Positions 27,241 through 36,498 of a stretch of 64,000 nt of DNA are shown in pieces. The DNA comes from Nitrosococcus wardiae (GTDB lineage Bacteria; Pseudomonadota; Gammaproteobacteria; Nitrosococcales; Nitrosococcaceae), in assembly GCF_004421105.1 (NCBI RefSeq), contig NZ_CP038033.1, positions 329,659-393,658 on the forward strand, given 5' to 3'. The notes beneath the pieces are model-generated. The model saw only the letters and a program-made list of their open reading frames with translations. It ran no database searches and was not told where the DNA came from. The translations under genes and the position numbers were made by a program. The number at the start of each line of letters is the position of its first letter. The stretch's first letter is position 1.

Positions 27241-28059
27241 TTAACTTTTTTCGTTCCGGTTTTTGACGGGTTTATCTATAGATCTTTGTGCCTGGAGTCC
27301 TAATGCCGCAATTGTGGAGAGATCAAGTAGCTCATTAACGGTAGGCTTAACGGTTTTTCTGATTTTTTCATCACTGGCTACTTCATCGGGAAAGAGAGAA
27401 TCTGCCAGGAGGCTATTTGTGTACTGCACGCCCTGATATCTTTCCCAAAGGAGGAGATCGATACAGGGAAGGACTTGATAGCACGCCCAGTCCCTAAAGT
27501 TCGTCTCAGAGAACTTTCTTTTCCTCGCCTGGCGCTCTACCTCTCTGCGGCAATCACGTAGCCATTTTTCAAAGTCATCTTTGAGCTGTTTATCAGTGGC
27601 GCGTAAATCCACCGTAATATGAGCAGGGCCACCTAGTGATAGCTGCGAGGGAGAGTCGTAGGCAGTCTGCGCAGCTTTGATGAGGCCCATTTTAGGGCGC
27701 TGCTCTATTGTCCAAGACGCCATCGATATTCCTGCACAGGTTAGCGGCCTAACGGAGGGGCTTCCGCATCCCTGTAACAGCAGAAAAAGCGCTAAACGTT
27801 CTGAATCAGAAAAGTCGGGGGAGGGGAAAAGACCGTATTGGGTAATGGCTTCCAGCGCATACAAAAAAGACTGGTAGCGACTATCACGCTTTTCCTCATC
27901 GCTGGCATGGACGGATATAGGGTTATCGTAAATATTCCTCCGTATAGAAAGCTGGTAATACCATCCTGCCGTGTCAAGTTCACTAACCCCCTCATACTTG
28001 GCGAGCTCGAACCACTCTGGCAAATCCTCTTTTTTTTTAAGTCGGGTAGTTTTTCTCAT
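27241..28059 (-). CDS. DUF6387 family protein
   Basis: A 272-residue protein with the family's opening: KKKEDLPEWFELAKYEGVSELD at residues 9-30. Proteins of this family occur next to integrases in tRNA-inserted elements; their function is unknown. The centre (VDLRATDKQLKDDFEKWLRDCRREVERQARK) is a charged helix, possibly a coiled coil; LLWERYQG follows. No membrane segment is seen. It stands between the integrase and the AlpA-like gene, with about 100 bp of AT-rich intergenic DNA on the AlpA side. Confidence 0.75.
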   Translation of the reverse strand: MRKTTRLKKKEDLPEWFELAKYEGVSELDTAGWYYQLSIRRNIYDNPISVHASDEEKRDSRYQSFLYALEAITQYGLFPSPDFSDSERLALFLLLQGCGSPSVRPLTCAGISMASWTIEQRPKMGLIKAAQTAYDSPSQLSLGGPAHITVDLRATDKQLKDDFEKWLRDCRREVERQARKRKFSETNFRDWACYQVLPCIDLLLWERYQGVQYTNSLLADSLFPDEVASDEKIRKTVKPTVNELLDLSTIAALGLQAQRSIDKPVKNRNEKS

Positions 28060-28153
28060 AGTGCACTCCTTCTCATGCCACCTTCATAAAGGAGGCCCAG
28101 CCAGGCCGGTGAAGGTCTCCGGCTTTTCGGTGATCAGCCTAGGCTGGGCGTAA

Positions 28154-29395
28154 CTATCGCTGTACTAACCGTGAGACTGCCTCCGCTTTATGCTCAGGCG
28201 CCAGGTGAGCGTAGCGAAGGGTCATGGTTAAGTCTGCATGCCCGAGAAGCTCACGGACGGTATTTAAATCCACACCTGCCATCACCAGCTTTGAAGCGAA
28301 ATGATGGCGCAAATCGTGAAAACGGAAATGATTAATCCCTGCTGACTGGAGTACGGCTGCCCAGGATTTCCGGATGTTATTAAAGGGGCTCCCGTTCTTG
28401 GCGGGGAACACAAGTCCATTGTCTGTGGTTTGTGCCTGCCAGCTTTGAAGCACCTCTAGGGCCTCTTGGTTCATGGGAATATGGCGGGTATGGCCGCTTT
28501 TAGCTTTTTCGCCGTCCACGGTAAGCATGCGGGTATGAAAGTTAACGTTGCTCCAGCTAAGGTGGAATAACTCCCCCCGTCGCATCCCTGTATTGATGGC
28601 CAGCAGCACCATAGGCCGCAGGTAATCGGCAAAGGCGCATCCGCTTAAGTCCGGGTATTCTTTATAGCCCCGCTGGCGCCGCCATGCATTCGCGCTAATC
28701 CGCTCGGCTCTAAGACGGCTTTCCCGCTCGATCAGCGCTTCCCTAAGACGTGCTTCCTCGTCCTGGGTGAGGTACCGCACCGTGGTTTTGTTATCGATGC
28801 GAGACGGTTTTACCCGGGCGATAGGATTCACTTTGATGAGATCCCATTCCATCGCTTTAGAAAGGGCGGCTTTTAATGCGGCAATATCGCGATTAGCGGT
28901 AATGGGCTTTTTGCCCCGCTTGAGCTGCTCAGCACGCCACTTCTCTATACTCCAGGCGCTGATCTCGCTTATCGGTCTATCGAGTAGATCCGCAAACTGG
29001 CAGCGGATTCTAGCTACAGTCTCATGACCTCGTTTACGCTCGCTCAATACCCAGGGTTCGTACCGCTTTTTTAAGAACCCTCGAAGGGTACGCACGGATT
29101 CCCGGTTCCTTTCAATACACGCCTGTTTTTTTTCTTCTTGTGGATTGATCCCTTGCGCTATCTTAGCGGCCAGGAGATGGGCCACATCGCGAGCCTGAAC
29201 AGGCGTGATCTCAGGGTGCCGGCCAATCTTGTAGCGGTTGCGTTTGCCTTGGAATCGGTAGGTGTAGAAGTAGGTCATCGTGCCACCAGGTTCTACTCGC
29301 AGGATGAAGCCCTTGAACTCAGTGTCTCGAACTTCGTAGGGTCTGGGGTGCACATGCAGACTCTTAAACAGCGTCTTAGTGATCTTGGCTTGCAC
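28154..29395 (-). CDS. int: P4-type tyrosine recombinase of island 1
   Basis: A phage-type integrase of about 413 residues. An N-terminal DUF4102-like arm-binding domain (RDTEFKGFILRVEPGG) is followed by a SAM-like domain and the catalytic domain. Catalytic residues seen are Arg in NTGMRRGELF, HDLRHHFAS (HxxR), LLGHADLTM (His) and LRYAH (Tyr). It lies 88-170 bp from attR (29561-29605), the standard place. The frame is open up to 29473; the hydrophobic first 26 residues look artificial, so I prefer GTG 29395, but the start is uncertain. It should excise and insert island 1 at tRNA-Ala. Confidence 0.9.
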   Translation of the reverse strand: MQAKITKTLFKSLHVHPRPYEVRDTEFKGFILRVEPGGTMTYFYTYRFQGKRNRYKIGRHPEITPVQARDVAHLLAAKIAQGINPQEEKKQACIERNRESVRTLRGFLKKRYEPWVLSERKRGHETVARIRCQFADLLDRPISEISAWSIEKWRAEQLKRGKKPITANRDIAALKAALSKAMEWDLIKVNPIARVKPSRIDNKTTVRYLTQDEEARLREALIERESRLRAERISANAWRRQRGYKEYPDLSGCAFADYLRPMVLLAINTGMRRGELFHLSWSNVNFHTRMLTVDGEKAKSGHTRHIPMNQEALEVLQSWQAQTTDNGLVFPAKNGSPFNNIRKSWAAVLQSAGINHFRFHDLRHHFASKLVMAGVDLNTVRELLGHADLTMTLRYAHLAPEHKAEAVSRLVQR

Positions 29396-29560
29396 AATCC
29401 AAGTCCGTCTCAAGTCCAACTTGAATAGTAATGAATAAACGCCAGTAGCAAACAATGCTAAAAATATTAGCAATAAGCTACTGAAAAAGGAAGGGTTGTT
29501 TTATAGATAGGGTGTTGTGGCGTGTTATGGATTAATACTGAAAAAGAGGCGGGATATGCA

Positions 29561-29605
29561 TTCGCAATGCGAAGGTCGGGAGTTCGATCCTCCTCGGCTC
29601 CACCA
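29561..29605 (+). other. attR of island 1
   Basis: A 45-bp exact copy of the 3' end of the tRNA-Ala gene (729-773), including CCA. It lacks the 5' half and cannot make a tRNA. It marks the right end of island 1. Confidence 0.92.
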
Positions 29606-29852
29606 CCTTATTATTCCAAGATACCCGAAAAAACTGATATCATCTAAGCTTAGACTTTCGTCTTCCCCTCCAGAATGACTCTCGCAGGCCTATTGCAGCT
29701 TGCAACCGATAAAGTCGAAGTCTGAAGAGAATTCCTCATAAAAATTTTTTTATTTACCCCATAAAAAAAGGAACCACGCTCTTAGAGCGTGGTCTATGAT
29801 ATCGGAGCACAAAGGCCCTCGCCTGCCGGTTTTGCCTACCCACAGGGTAATG

Positions 29853-29895
29853 AGGCACTCAAAAACCCCCGCAAGCGGTGCCTTTTCTTTATTGT
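29853..29895 (+). terminator. Hairpin with T-rich tail
   Basis: AGGCAC (29853-29858) pairs with GTGCCT (29878-29883), with a possible inner stem, and is followed by TTTCTTTATTGTTTTT. It has the form of a Rho-independent terminator, but no gene directly upstream on the plus strand is intact. Confidence 0.4.
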
Positions 29896-29929
29896 TTTTG
29901 TTATATTATTTTTTTGCGACGCAGACGCG

Positions 29930-29976
29930 GGAAGCCACAGTTCCACAATCTAGTAATGTGGCTTTCCGTTTTTTTC
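29930..29976 (+). terminator. Strong Rho-independent terminator
   Basis: GGAAGCCACA (29930-29939) pairs with TGTGGCTTTCC (29957-29967, one bulged T) and runs into GTTTTTTTC. An outer pairing GACGCAG/CTGCGCCGTC may extend the stem. No intact upstream gene is present, so it may be left from a lost gene. Confidence 0.6.
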
Positions 29977-30588
29977 TGCGCCGTCGTGAGCGCCTAGGGG
30001 TTATAGTAAGCACCTAAATACCCCTGAATGTCAAGGGATTTAGCCCATTAATATTGCCAGTGGCCATCTTCATTTGCAACGCCGGCTGGATTGATTGGCA
30101 CGCCCATATCCTCCGTACCGCTTTTAGCCCCATTACTTGAAAGTCTAAGCCGCATATTCCGCCTCGGATTAGCTTAACTTTAATTGGCAACACCTCCCGC
30201 TTCCGTCCTTTTGACAAGCCTTTTCTTGGCTCTCTTTGAGGGATATTTTTCCTTACCCCTACCAGTTTACCTCCAAACCCTCACCTTCCTGTTTCAAGCC
30301 TAGACCATAGTAGCCACTGCCCATTGCCGCCTCTAGAGGTGTCTCGCTACTCCGACAGAGAAAACCTGGATGAGGTTGGCCTAGGCCCACTCCTAGGAGA
30401 ACCACACCAAATAAGTGATTTTTGAATCATACACTTACTCTGCAAAAAAACCTTCCCAGACAAATATTGGCACAATTTATGTTTATTGACTTTAAGAAAG
30501 ATTCAGCTAGCGGAAAGGTACAAACACTCCAGCGACTGAATCATAAAAATAGATTAAAGGAATTGCCTTCAGAATGGGAGGAGTTGAA

Positions 30589-30906
30589 ATGCCAGGAGCT
30601 ATCGAAGCCCCCACAAAAACTCACACCATCGTTCTCACCATCCGAGATACACTGGACTTTACTATGAGCCAAGTTTCCTGGAAATCCTCTACTCAGAGCT
30701 GCTACCAGAAAATAAACTTTGTGGTTGATTTAGCAAACGTGGAATCACTCAAAGACTCCGGCTATGACTTGTTATGGATGCTCAAGGAGTGCGCCGACAA
30801 AGAACAGGCCGATACCTATATCATCCACTGCAACCCTCGCCTTTATGAGGAATTACGCGAGCTAGGTCTAAATCAACATTTCAGGATTGATAAAATCCAG
30901 GATTAA
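30589..30906 (+). CDS. STAS-domain protein
   Basis: A 105-residue single-domain protein of the STAS (anti-sigma-factor antagonist) type. The core NFVVDLANVESLKDSGYDLLWMLK places a Ser before Gly where SpoIIAA-type antagonists are phosphorylated. Such proteins switch partners with anti-sigma kinases or act in stressosome-like relays. I chose ATG 30589 with GGGAGGAG just upstream. It lies between the islands, upstream of tRNA-Arg. A clear paralogue is encoded inside island 2 (43201-43530). No kinase partner is adjacent. Confidence 0.75.
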   Translation: MPGAIEAPTKTHTIVLTIRDTLDFTMSQVSWKSSTQSCYQKINFVVDLANVESLKDSGYDLLWMLKECADKEQADTYIIHCNPRLYEELRELGLNQHFRIDKIQD

Positions 30907-31075
30907 TTCGGTCTCTAAAATAAAATCTGCTCGCTGATTACCCCTTCACTCCCCAAGCCGCATGGGGTAATATGAAAGCGACCTCTTTGAAATGGAGCAT
31001 ATTGGGCTAAGATTGGTTTGCGAAGAGGAGAAATCAGGCTCCCATTTACCCTAAGCATCTAAACATACCATCACT

Positions 31076-31152
31076 GCCCCGGTAGCTCAGCTGGATAGAG
31101 CATCCCCCTCCTAAGGGGAAGGTCATACGTTCGAATCGTATCCGGGGCGCCA
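31076..31152 (+). tRNA. tRNA-Arg (anticodon CCT)
   Basis: A complete 77-nt cloverleaf with encoded CCA. The acceptor stem is GCCCCGG/CCGGGGC (31076-31082 with 31142-31148), the discriminator G31149. The anticodon loop CTCCTAA gives CCT (codon AGG). Its 3' 49 nt are repeated at 51955-52003, making it the integration site of island 2. Confidence 0.95.
31104..31152 (+). other. attL of island 2 (3' end of tRNA-Arg)
   Basis: A 49-bp segment from the anticodon stem to CCA, identical to 51955-52003. The tRNA gene stays intact after integration. Confidence 0.9.
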
Positions 31153-31304
31153 TAAATTCAAGTACTTATAGTTAAAAGCACCAGCCAATTTTTATTGGGG
31201 CTACCGTGGGGCTACCACCAGATGAAAAATCACTATACTTCTTGAAAATTGTCAGCTTACTGCGCTTTATAAGCGAAGGATTATTCCCGTTGGGCTGAAC
31301 CGAG

Positions 31305-31345
31305 TATAGGATGCGCTTGTTCAGAGGGTTATTTAGAGAGTGTAG
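31305..31345 (+). mobile_element. Remnant of an IS982-type left end
   Basis: About 35 bp (from AGGATGCGCTTGTTCAGAGG) closely match the leader of the intact IS982 at 2411-2440. The transposase is gone. It shows an earlier IS982 insertion near attL of island 2. Confidence 0.5.
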
Positions 31346-31448
31346 CGTTAATGGTAGTGATCAAACATACATTGAGAAAGCTCAAATCAAGAATGCCTTC
31401 TATGAGGCGTGCTCCATCGCCTTAGAAGCCATTTCCCCCACCCACGCC

Positions 31449-31990
31449 AATATGGGAGCGGAGGCGGAATAAGCGGACCAGGGCCAAGCAGGCGGCTTCT
31501 GAATGTGGACCTAAGCGGTATTGGGGGAGGCTTTGAGGTATTTGGTTTGCGGGCTGTCTAGGCTTGATGGCGATAGCAACAGGGTGCCGTGTGAGGCGCT
31601 GTGCCGGTAGAGGTTGCCCCTTGGACATGGTGATAGCGGGCTTAGCCCTAGCGATTCGTTATAACTAGGTTGGGGTACCCCGAGGGCCATGGGACACGCC
31701 CCAGGGCCCCATATCCCCCAGGTGTCCCGCCGCAAGCCCGCAGGGTTAAGCCCAGTGGCTCTGGTGGTCCCCATGGCCCCCACCAATATGATGAACCGCG
31801 CAAATATCATGGATACCACCACTCGGCTCTCAGGGACCCAGAAGGCCCCAGCCGAGGCCTGCCGTGGATTGCCTCTCGTGCCCAAGGTGAACAGGAGGAT
31901 ATCTCAGGCTTGTGGGACACCGACCGGCGTCATTGCCAGCGGTATCTACCCCGGCCGGAAGCCACATGACCCTGGGTAAGGAATCAGCGG
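31449..31990 (+). repeat. Dispersed repeat R, copy A (full length)
   Basis: A GC-rich 540-bp sequence. Its first 160 bp recur at 39777-39960 and its remaining 420 bp at 34168-34600, each at high identity by eye. Open frames on both strands are not clearly maintained between copies, so it does not look like a normal gene. It lies just upstream of the trkH segment. Confidence 0.7.
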
Positions 31991-32173
31991 TGTGGTAATC
32001 CATTATGAAATTTATTCGTGTTTTTTGCCTACTGATTATCCGCTGGGAAAAGGGGGATTACCCTATTCCCAAGATCGCAGAGGTGGCAGTCCGAGGACTT
32101 CTGAAATAGCGGCCCGCCAAGGTGGGGGGCACCAAGGCGAGCCTAACCATAACCGACTGTGAAGGAGTCAATT

Positions 32174-32362
32174 ATGGCTGACAGAATTCTACCCTTTGTC
32201 GCTGACTACGTACTACCCGCCCTTATCATGGGTTTCTGCGCGGGAATGTTTTTCTTAGGCACCCTACAGGCCTGGGAGTTATTCTTGGCCAATGGCAGTT
32301 TGGCCTGCTTGTGGGAGGTGCCGGCATGTCTACTAAAGCCCAACCCACCCAGGGCAAAGTAG
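32174..32362 (+). CDS. Small membrane protein
   Basis: A 62-residue protein with one hydrophobic segment (YVLPALIMGFCAGMFFLGTL, residues 12-31). ATG 32174 has a good ribosome site (AAGGAG, 8 bases upstream). It overlaps the next small gene by 37 bp. The family is not recognised; single-pass proteins of this size are common in satellites and prophages. The two small genes precede trkH on the same strand, with about 100 bp between. Confidence 0.55.
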   Translation: MADRILPFVADYVLPALIMGFCAGMFFLGTLQAWELFLANGSLACLWEVPACLLKPNPPRAK

Positions 32363-32598
32363 TCCCTCTGTGCTTGGTCGAGAAAACCGCTTCCTACGAC
32401 ACTTTATCTACACTCCAACGCCTTGAAGAGATCACCCAGTCAGGCGACTGCGTTAGTATTGCTTTCGGGGCTATTTTGCGGGGGGGTAAAATAGCTCATG
32501 GATATACAGGCGCAGCAGTAGAGCAGCCTACATTAGCAGCTGGGATTTTATCCAAGGTGATATTTTCAATCCATAAAGATGCCAAAAGTGGATGGTAA
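32326..32598 (+). CDS. Small hypothetical protein
   Basis: A 90-residue soluble protein, start ATG 32326 behind GGGAGGTG, inside the end of the preceding gene. It contains LSTLQRLEEITQSGDCVSIAFGAILRGGKI and a HGYTGAAVEQPTLAAGIL block, which suggests a compact alpha/beta fold. I do not recognise the family. The coupling with the upstream small membrane protein suggests they act together. Confidence 0.55.
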   Translation: MSTKAQPTQGKVVPLCLVEKTASYDTLSTLQRLEEITQSGDCVSIAFGAILRGGKIAHGYTGAAVEQPTLAAGILSKVIFSIHKDAKSGW

Positions 32599-32694
32599 AT
32601 TAGCGGAGTCCAGGCCCAATTCTAAGACGGGTAGAGTCCGGCATCACAAAACGCCGAGGGTGAGTGGTGAGGGAGTTCAGCGGAGAGAGGGAGC

Positions 32695-34155
32695 ATGAAA
32701 TACAAGATGCTTAATTTAGTCGTAGTTACTCGCACCCTTGGGGTTCTCCTGCTCCTCTACAGCATCGCGATCATCCCGCCTTTACTCATCTCAGTAGGAT
32801 ATCAAGACGGTGAATGGCCCTATTGGCTGATAATCTGGATGGAGTCTGTGTTGCTCGGGTGGGTGATGTGGTGGCCCCTGCGCCGTAAAGCACTCGATCT
32901 TCGCCGCAGAGATGGTTTTGTCATCGTCACCCTGTTTTGGTTTGTATTAGGTTTAATCAGCGCGGTGCCTTTTCTTTTTATGCCCCAACTCGATTTTTCC
33001 GATGCCGTGTTTGAGGCCATCTCCGCCTTCACGACGACGGGTGCGACGGTGATAGTGGGCTTGGACCTGTTACCTCCTTCGATTTTATTTTGGCGCCAGG
33101 AATTGCAATGGCTAGGTGGCATCGGGATGATTGTCACCGCCGTGGCCATCTTGCCCACGCTTGGTATTGGGGGGATGCAGCTGTATCAAGCGGAAATGCC
33201 AGGCCCTTTTAAGGGAGAAAAACTGACTCCCCGTATTGCCCAAACCGCCCGGGCGTTCTGGATTATTTATGGAGGAATGACTGTGGTATGTGCATTAGCC
33301 TACTGGCTGGCGGGAATGTCCCTATTTGATGCGGTTGCCCATAGCTTTTCCACTGTCTCAACGGGTGGATTTTCCACCCATGATGATAATTTTGCTTATT
33401 TCAATAGTCCCTTGATTGAATTCATAGCCTGTCTTTTCATGCTACTGGGCGGAATGAATTTTAGCGTTCATTATCTGGCCATTTACCGCGGCAGTTTTGA
33501 TCAGTATTGGCGCAATGAAGAGGTGCGAACTTTTCTTATAATGGTAGTGATATTGATCACCATTACCTCCACCACCTTGTTCTTTTCAACGACCTATGCG
33601 GATCCTATTACGGCCCTTCGATATGCCGCGTTTCAGGCAATCTCGGTGGTTACGAATACCGGCTTTGGAACAGCCACTTTTGCAAACTGGGCTTTGTTCT
33701 TGCCCCTGTTGCTCATTTCTTTTAGCTTTGTGGGAGGGTGTGCAGGCTCAACCGCCGGGGGAATAAAGGTTATCCGTTTCTTATTGCTCATCAAGCAAGC
33801 CCGACGGGAGATTTATCGGCTGGTTCCCCCCCATATAGTTCGCTCGCTCAAATTTGATCGGCGGGTAATTCCCGAGGAGGTCACCAGCGCTATATGGGGA
33901 TTTTTTTCTCTTTATATCCTGCTATTTGTAACCCTCGTGCTTCTACTCATGGCCAATGGCCTGGACCAGGTCACCGCCTTTGGCGCCGCGGCCACCTGCT
34001 TGAACAATTTGGGCCCAGGTCTTGGGGAAGTTGCCGCTAGCTTTACGGGAGTCAGCGATGGGACCAAATGGCTGCTGAGTTTCACCATGATAGTAGGTCG
34101 ACTGGAGGTCTTCACTGCTTTTGTGCTGCTTTCTCGAATATTCTGGCGGGGTTAA
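32695..34155 (+). CDS. trkH: TrkH-family potassium uptake protein
   Basis: A 486-residue inner-membrane protein with about ten hydrophobic helices, the usual TrkH length. Selectivity-filter type motifs are seen at the four expected places: FTTTGATV, STVSTGGFS, VTNTGFG and the C-terminal CLNNLGPGLG. TrkH takes up K+ and works with the cytoplasmic regulator TrkA, not encoded nearby. ATG 32695 follows GGGAG. It is flanked by two copies of the dispersed repeat R (31.4 and 34.2 kb), so it may be a movable cargo unit, perhaps useful under salt stress. Confidence 0.92.
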   Translation: MKYKMLNLVVVTRTLGVLLLLYSIAIIPPLLISVGYQDGEWPYWLIIWMESVLLGWVMWWPLRRKALDLRRRDGFVIVTLFWFVLGLISAVPFLFMPQLDFSDAVFEAISAFTTTGATVIVGLDLLPPSILFWRQELQWLGGIGMIVTAVAILPTLGIGGMQLYQAEMPGPFKGEKLTPRIAQTARAFWIIYGGMTVVCALAYWLAGMSLFDAVAHSFSTVSTGGFSTHDDNFAYFNSPLIEFIACLFMLLGGMNFSVHYLAIYRGSFDQYWRNEEVRTFLIMVVILITITSTTLFFSTTYADPITALRYAAFQAISVVTNTGFGTATFANWALFLPLLLISFSFVGGCAGSTAGGIKVIRFLLLIKQARREIYRLVPPHIVRSLKFDRRVIPEEVTSAIWGFFSLYILLFVTLVLLLMANGLDQVTAFGAAATCLNNLGPGLGEVAASFTGVSDGTKWLLSFTMIVGRLEVFTAFVLLSRIFWRG

Positions 34156-34167
34156 TGTGGCCTCACC

Positions 34168-34600
34168 CGGCTGGACGGCGATGGAGAGGGGATGCTGTGT
34201 GAGGTGTTGTGCCGGTAGAGGTTGCCCCTTGGACGTGGGAATAGCGGTATATAGCTAGATTGGGTTGCACCGAGGGTCAGTGGCCCTCACCGGGGGGCAC
34301 GGGGCCCCATGGGGTCCACCCGCAAGTCCGCAGGGTTAAGCCTAGTGGCCCCCATGGCCCCCACCCATATGATGAACCGCGCAAATATCATGGATACCAC
34401 CACTCGGTTCCCAGGGACCCAGAAGGCCTCAGCCGAGGCCTGCCGTGGATTGCCTCTCGTGCCCAAGGTGAACAGGGGGGCATCGCAAGATTATGGGACA
34501 CCGACCCGGCGCTATTGCGAACAATATTTGCCCCGGCAGGAAACCACATGATCCTCGGTAAGGAATCAGCGGTATGGTAATCCATAATGAAATTGATTCA
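34168..34600 (+). repeat. Dispersed repeat R, copy B
   Basis: Matches 31568-31990 of copy A in the same orientation. The most conserved part is about 34370-34470. A and B bracket the two small genes and trkH as direct repeats. Confidence 0.7.
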
Positions 34601-34742
34601 TGTTCTTTTTTTGGCTTACTAATGTTTTTTCGCGATCGTGGGTTGTCCACAGAAGCTGCTCGATAGGGCGCAGTAGGGCGAATTGGAGGGGGGCATTTTT
34701 GCCGCCATGAAAAGGGGGAACGTATAGAATTTGAAGAGGCAC

Positions 34743-35670
34743 TTAGGACATAATAGGGAGGTTGTAATAATCCGGAGGAGCACGCGATGCCCGGTCCCTA
34801 CAGTGATGATCTACGCCTAAAAGCCCTTGCTTGCGTTGACCGCGGCGTGCCTAAAAGCCAGGTAAGCCGCTTGTTCAACCTCAGTCGCAATACGCTGGAC
34901 TTGTGGCTCAAGCGCCGGGCGCAGACGGGGTCTGTGAGCGCCACGCGAGTGTCTCCACGGGGTCCGCAACCGAAGATTGCCGATCTGGAGGCATTTCGTG
35001 TTTTTGCCAAGGCCCATGGCCATCTTACCCAACAACAAATGGCCACGCAGTGGGGGCAACAGGGGGGTGAGACGGTCAGCGGCCGTACTATTGGCAAGGC
35101 GTTGAAGCGCATTGGGTTCACGCGCAAAAAAAGACTGACTGCTACCGTGAACGCGACGAAGTTCAACGCCAAGCGTTCCTCAAGCAATTAGCGCGTTATA
35201 CGCCTGAGGAGGGGGTGTATGTGGATGAATCAGGTGCCGATGACACCGAGGACTCACCCTATGGCTGGTGTGCCCGGGCAGAGCGGTTCTACGCCGAGAG
35301 ACGCGGCCATCGAACCTGTCGTATCAGTAGGATGGCCGGGTGGTGTGACCGTCAGGTGCTCGCACCGATGACGTTTCAGGGTCACTGCGATACCGGGTTA
35401 GTCGAGACCTGGGTCGAGCGCTTTCTCGTGCCTACACTCACACCAGGGCAGGTGGTGGTCATGGATAATGCCCGCTTCCACCAGTCTGCGACCATTCGCG
35501 AGCGTATTGAGGCCGCCGGATGCCGGCTCTTATTCTTACCGCCGTATTCGCCCGACCTGAACAAGATTGAAAAGTTTTGGGCACGGCTGAAGCGTTATCT
35601 TCGTCAGACTCTCCATGACTTTGAGAACTTCTGGGATGCCGTTGATAATGCCTTCAAAGCTATGTCCTAA
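34743..35670 (+). mobile_element. IS630-family element (compact)
   Basis: About 930 bp. The ends are TTAGGACATA (from 34743) and its complement TATGTCCTAA (35661-35670). The transposase stop codon TAA forms the last bases of the right repeat. It is a different element from the IS630 at 22.3 kb. Confidence 0.7.
34787..35670 (+). CDS. IS630-family transposase in two overlapping frames
   Basis: Frame 1 (34787-35191) encodes the DNA-binding half (VSRLFNLSRNTLDLWLKRR). Frame 2 encodes the catalytic half with YVDESG, VVMDNARFH and SPDLNKIEKFW. A -1 shift at a run of seven A followed by G (about 35125-35132) joins them as RKKKTDCYRERDEVQRQ without a gap. IS630 transposases often use -1 frameshifting, so I read this as one probably functional protein of about 290 residues. 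ATG 34787 follows GGAGGAG. Confidence 0.8.
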
Positions 35671-35916
35671 CTACATGTTCAATTGCTATAATAGCTACGG
35701 CTGGGTCGGGGAGTCGGGATGTAAACCCCTGGAGACCTTGGGAGCTCTGGAGCAGCTAAAAGGCGCAACTTTGACGTATGCAAAAATAGCACATTTCTAT
35801 CAATTGTGAACCAATTCACAATGTATTGTTTATAAATTAAAAATTATTAACTTGGAGTTAAATAAACCGTATTATACGGAGAAGAACTTTCTGTTAGCGC
35901 CATAAAGGACCACTGC
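35671..35916. other. AT-rich region before the cassette array
   Basis: About 245 bp without a gene. GTTAGCGC at about 35894-35901 mirrors GCGCTAAC at 36492-36499 after the next gene, as expected if that gene is a cassette flanked by recombination sites. Confidence 0.4.
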
Positions 35917-36498
35917 ATGAATTGGGCGTTTGTGGACTACGAAAACGTGGGCTCTTTAGAGGCTCTGAATATTTCAGCCTACGAACGGGTCTTCGTGTTC
36001 TGTGGCCCAAAGAACACGAAAATCAAAGTAGGCGCCCTTCCATCAGACGGATTCTGCCGAATAGAGCTGATTGGCGTAACTACGATGGGGGCTAACAACT
36101 TAGATTTCCATTTGGCGTTTCACCTCGGCCGATTCCATGAGGTCGCGGAAAAAGGCGTCGCGTTCCACGTCATCAGCAACGATTCGGGCTTCAATGGATT
36201 AGTCAGCCATCTCAAGAAGCTCGGGAGAAATTGCAAGAAGGTGGGAACGAAAGAGGCGACGCCCAAGCAGCCGGCGCCATTGTCGCTAAGTGGCGAGGCA
36301 TCGTTGGTGGTCGCCCGTCTTAAGCAGCTTGACGGAAGGAAGCGCCCTCGCAAGAAAGCGAGCTTTCTCAACTGGATCAAGTCGCAATGCCAGGGCTTGT
36401 CGAATAGGACGTCTCCAGAGTCCGTTTGCAAAGAACTCGTAAGCGCAAAGGTCATTCGGGAGTCTGGGTCTGACATCGCGTATGAAATTGAGCGCTAA
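35917..36498 (+). CDS. PIN/NYN-like nuclease domain protein
   Basis: A 193-residue protein. The N-terminal 115 residues show a PIN-type nuclease fold: first acidic site FVDYENVGSLE (Asp7, Glu9), a middle block GANNLDFHLAFHLG and HVISNDSGFNGLV with further acidic residues. Such proteins are predicted RNases. The C-terminal part is basic and may be a small winged-helix RNA-binding domain (SPESVCKELVSAKVIRE). Its stop codon lies inside an attC-like site (36493-36562), so it is probably an integron gene cassette. The target is unknown. Confidence 0.7.
   Translation: MNWAFVDYENVGSLEALNISAYERVFVFCGPKNTKIKVGALPSDGFCRIELIGVTTMGANNLDFHLAFHLGRFHEVAEKGVAFHVISNDSGFNGLVSHLKKLGRNCKKVGTKEATPKQPAPLSLSGEASLVVARLKQLDGRKRPRKKASFLNWIKSQCQGLSNRTSPESVCKELVSAKVIRESGSDIAYEIER

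Larger units (their letters stand above)
774..29605. mobile_element. Island 1: P4-like integrative element carrying BREX
   Basis: About 28.8 kb lie between the intact tRNA-Ala gene and a 45-bp copy of its 3' end. The integrase gene is at the right end beside attR and reads leftward into the element. The right 6 kb (integrase, DUF6387, AlpA-like, primase-helicase, TubC-like) form a P4-type replication and regulation module. The cargo is the BREX operon, a dual-OB/DUF488 operon, a membrane protein and three insertion sequences (IS982, ISAs1, IS630). No conjugation or capsid genes are seen, so the element would need a helper for transfer. Confidence 0.85.
29606..30588. other. Hairpin-rich region between the islands, no intact gene
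   Basis: About 980 bp. It holds three strong hairpins (two are listed separately; the third is ACCACGCTC/GAGCGTGGT at 29773-29793). A minus-strand reading at about 30040-30220 ends in a peptide that might be the decayed C-terminus of an IS200/IS605-type protein, but I cannot confirm this. No intact open frame with a ribosome site is seen. Confidence 0.45.

Noticed and set aside
31511-31885. Frames on both strands of repeat R as protein genes
   Set aside because: Copies A and B differ by insertions that break frames; no ribosome site or domain.
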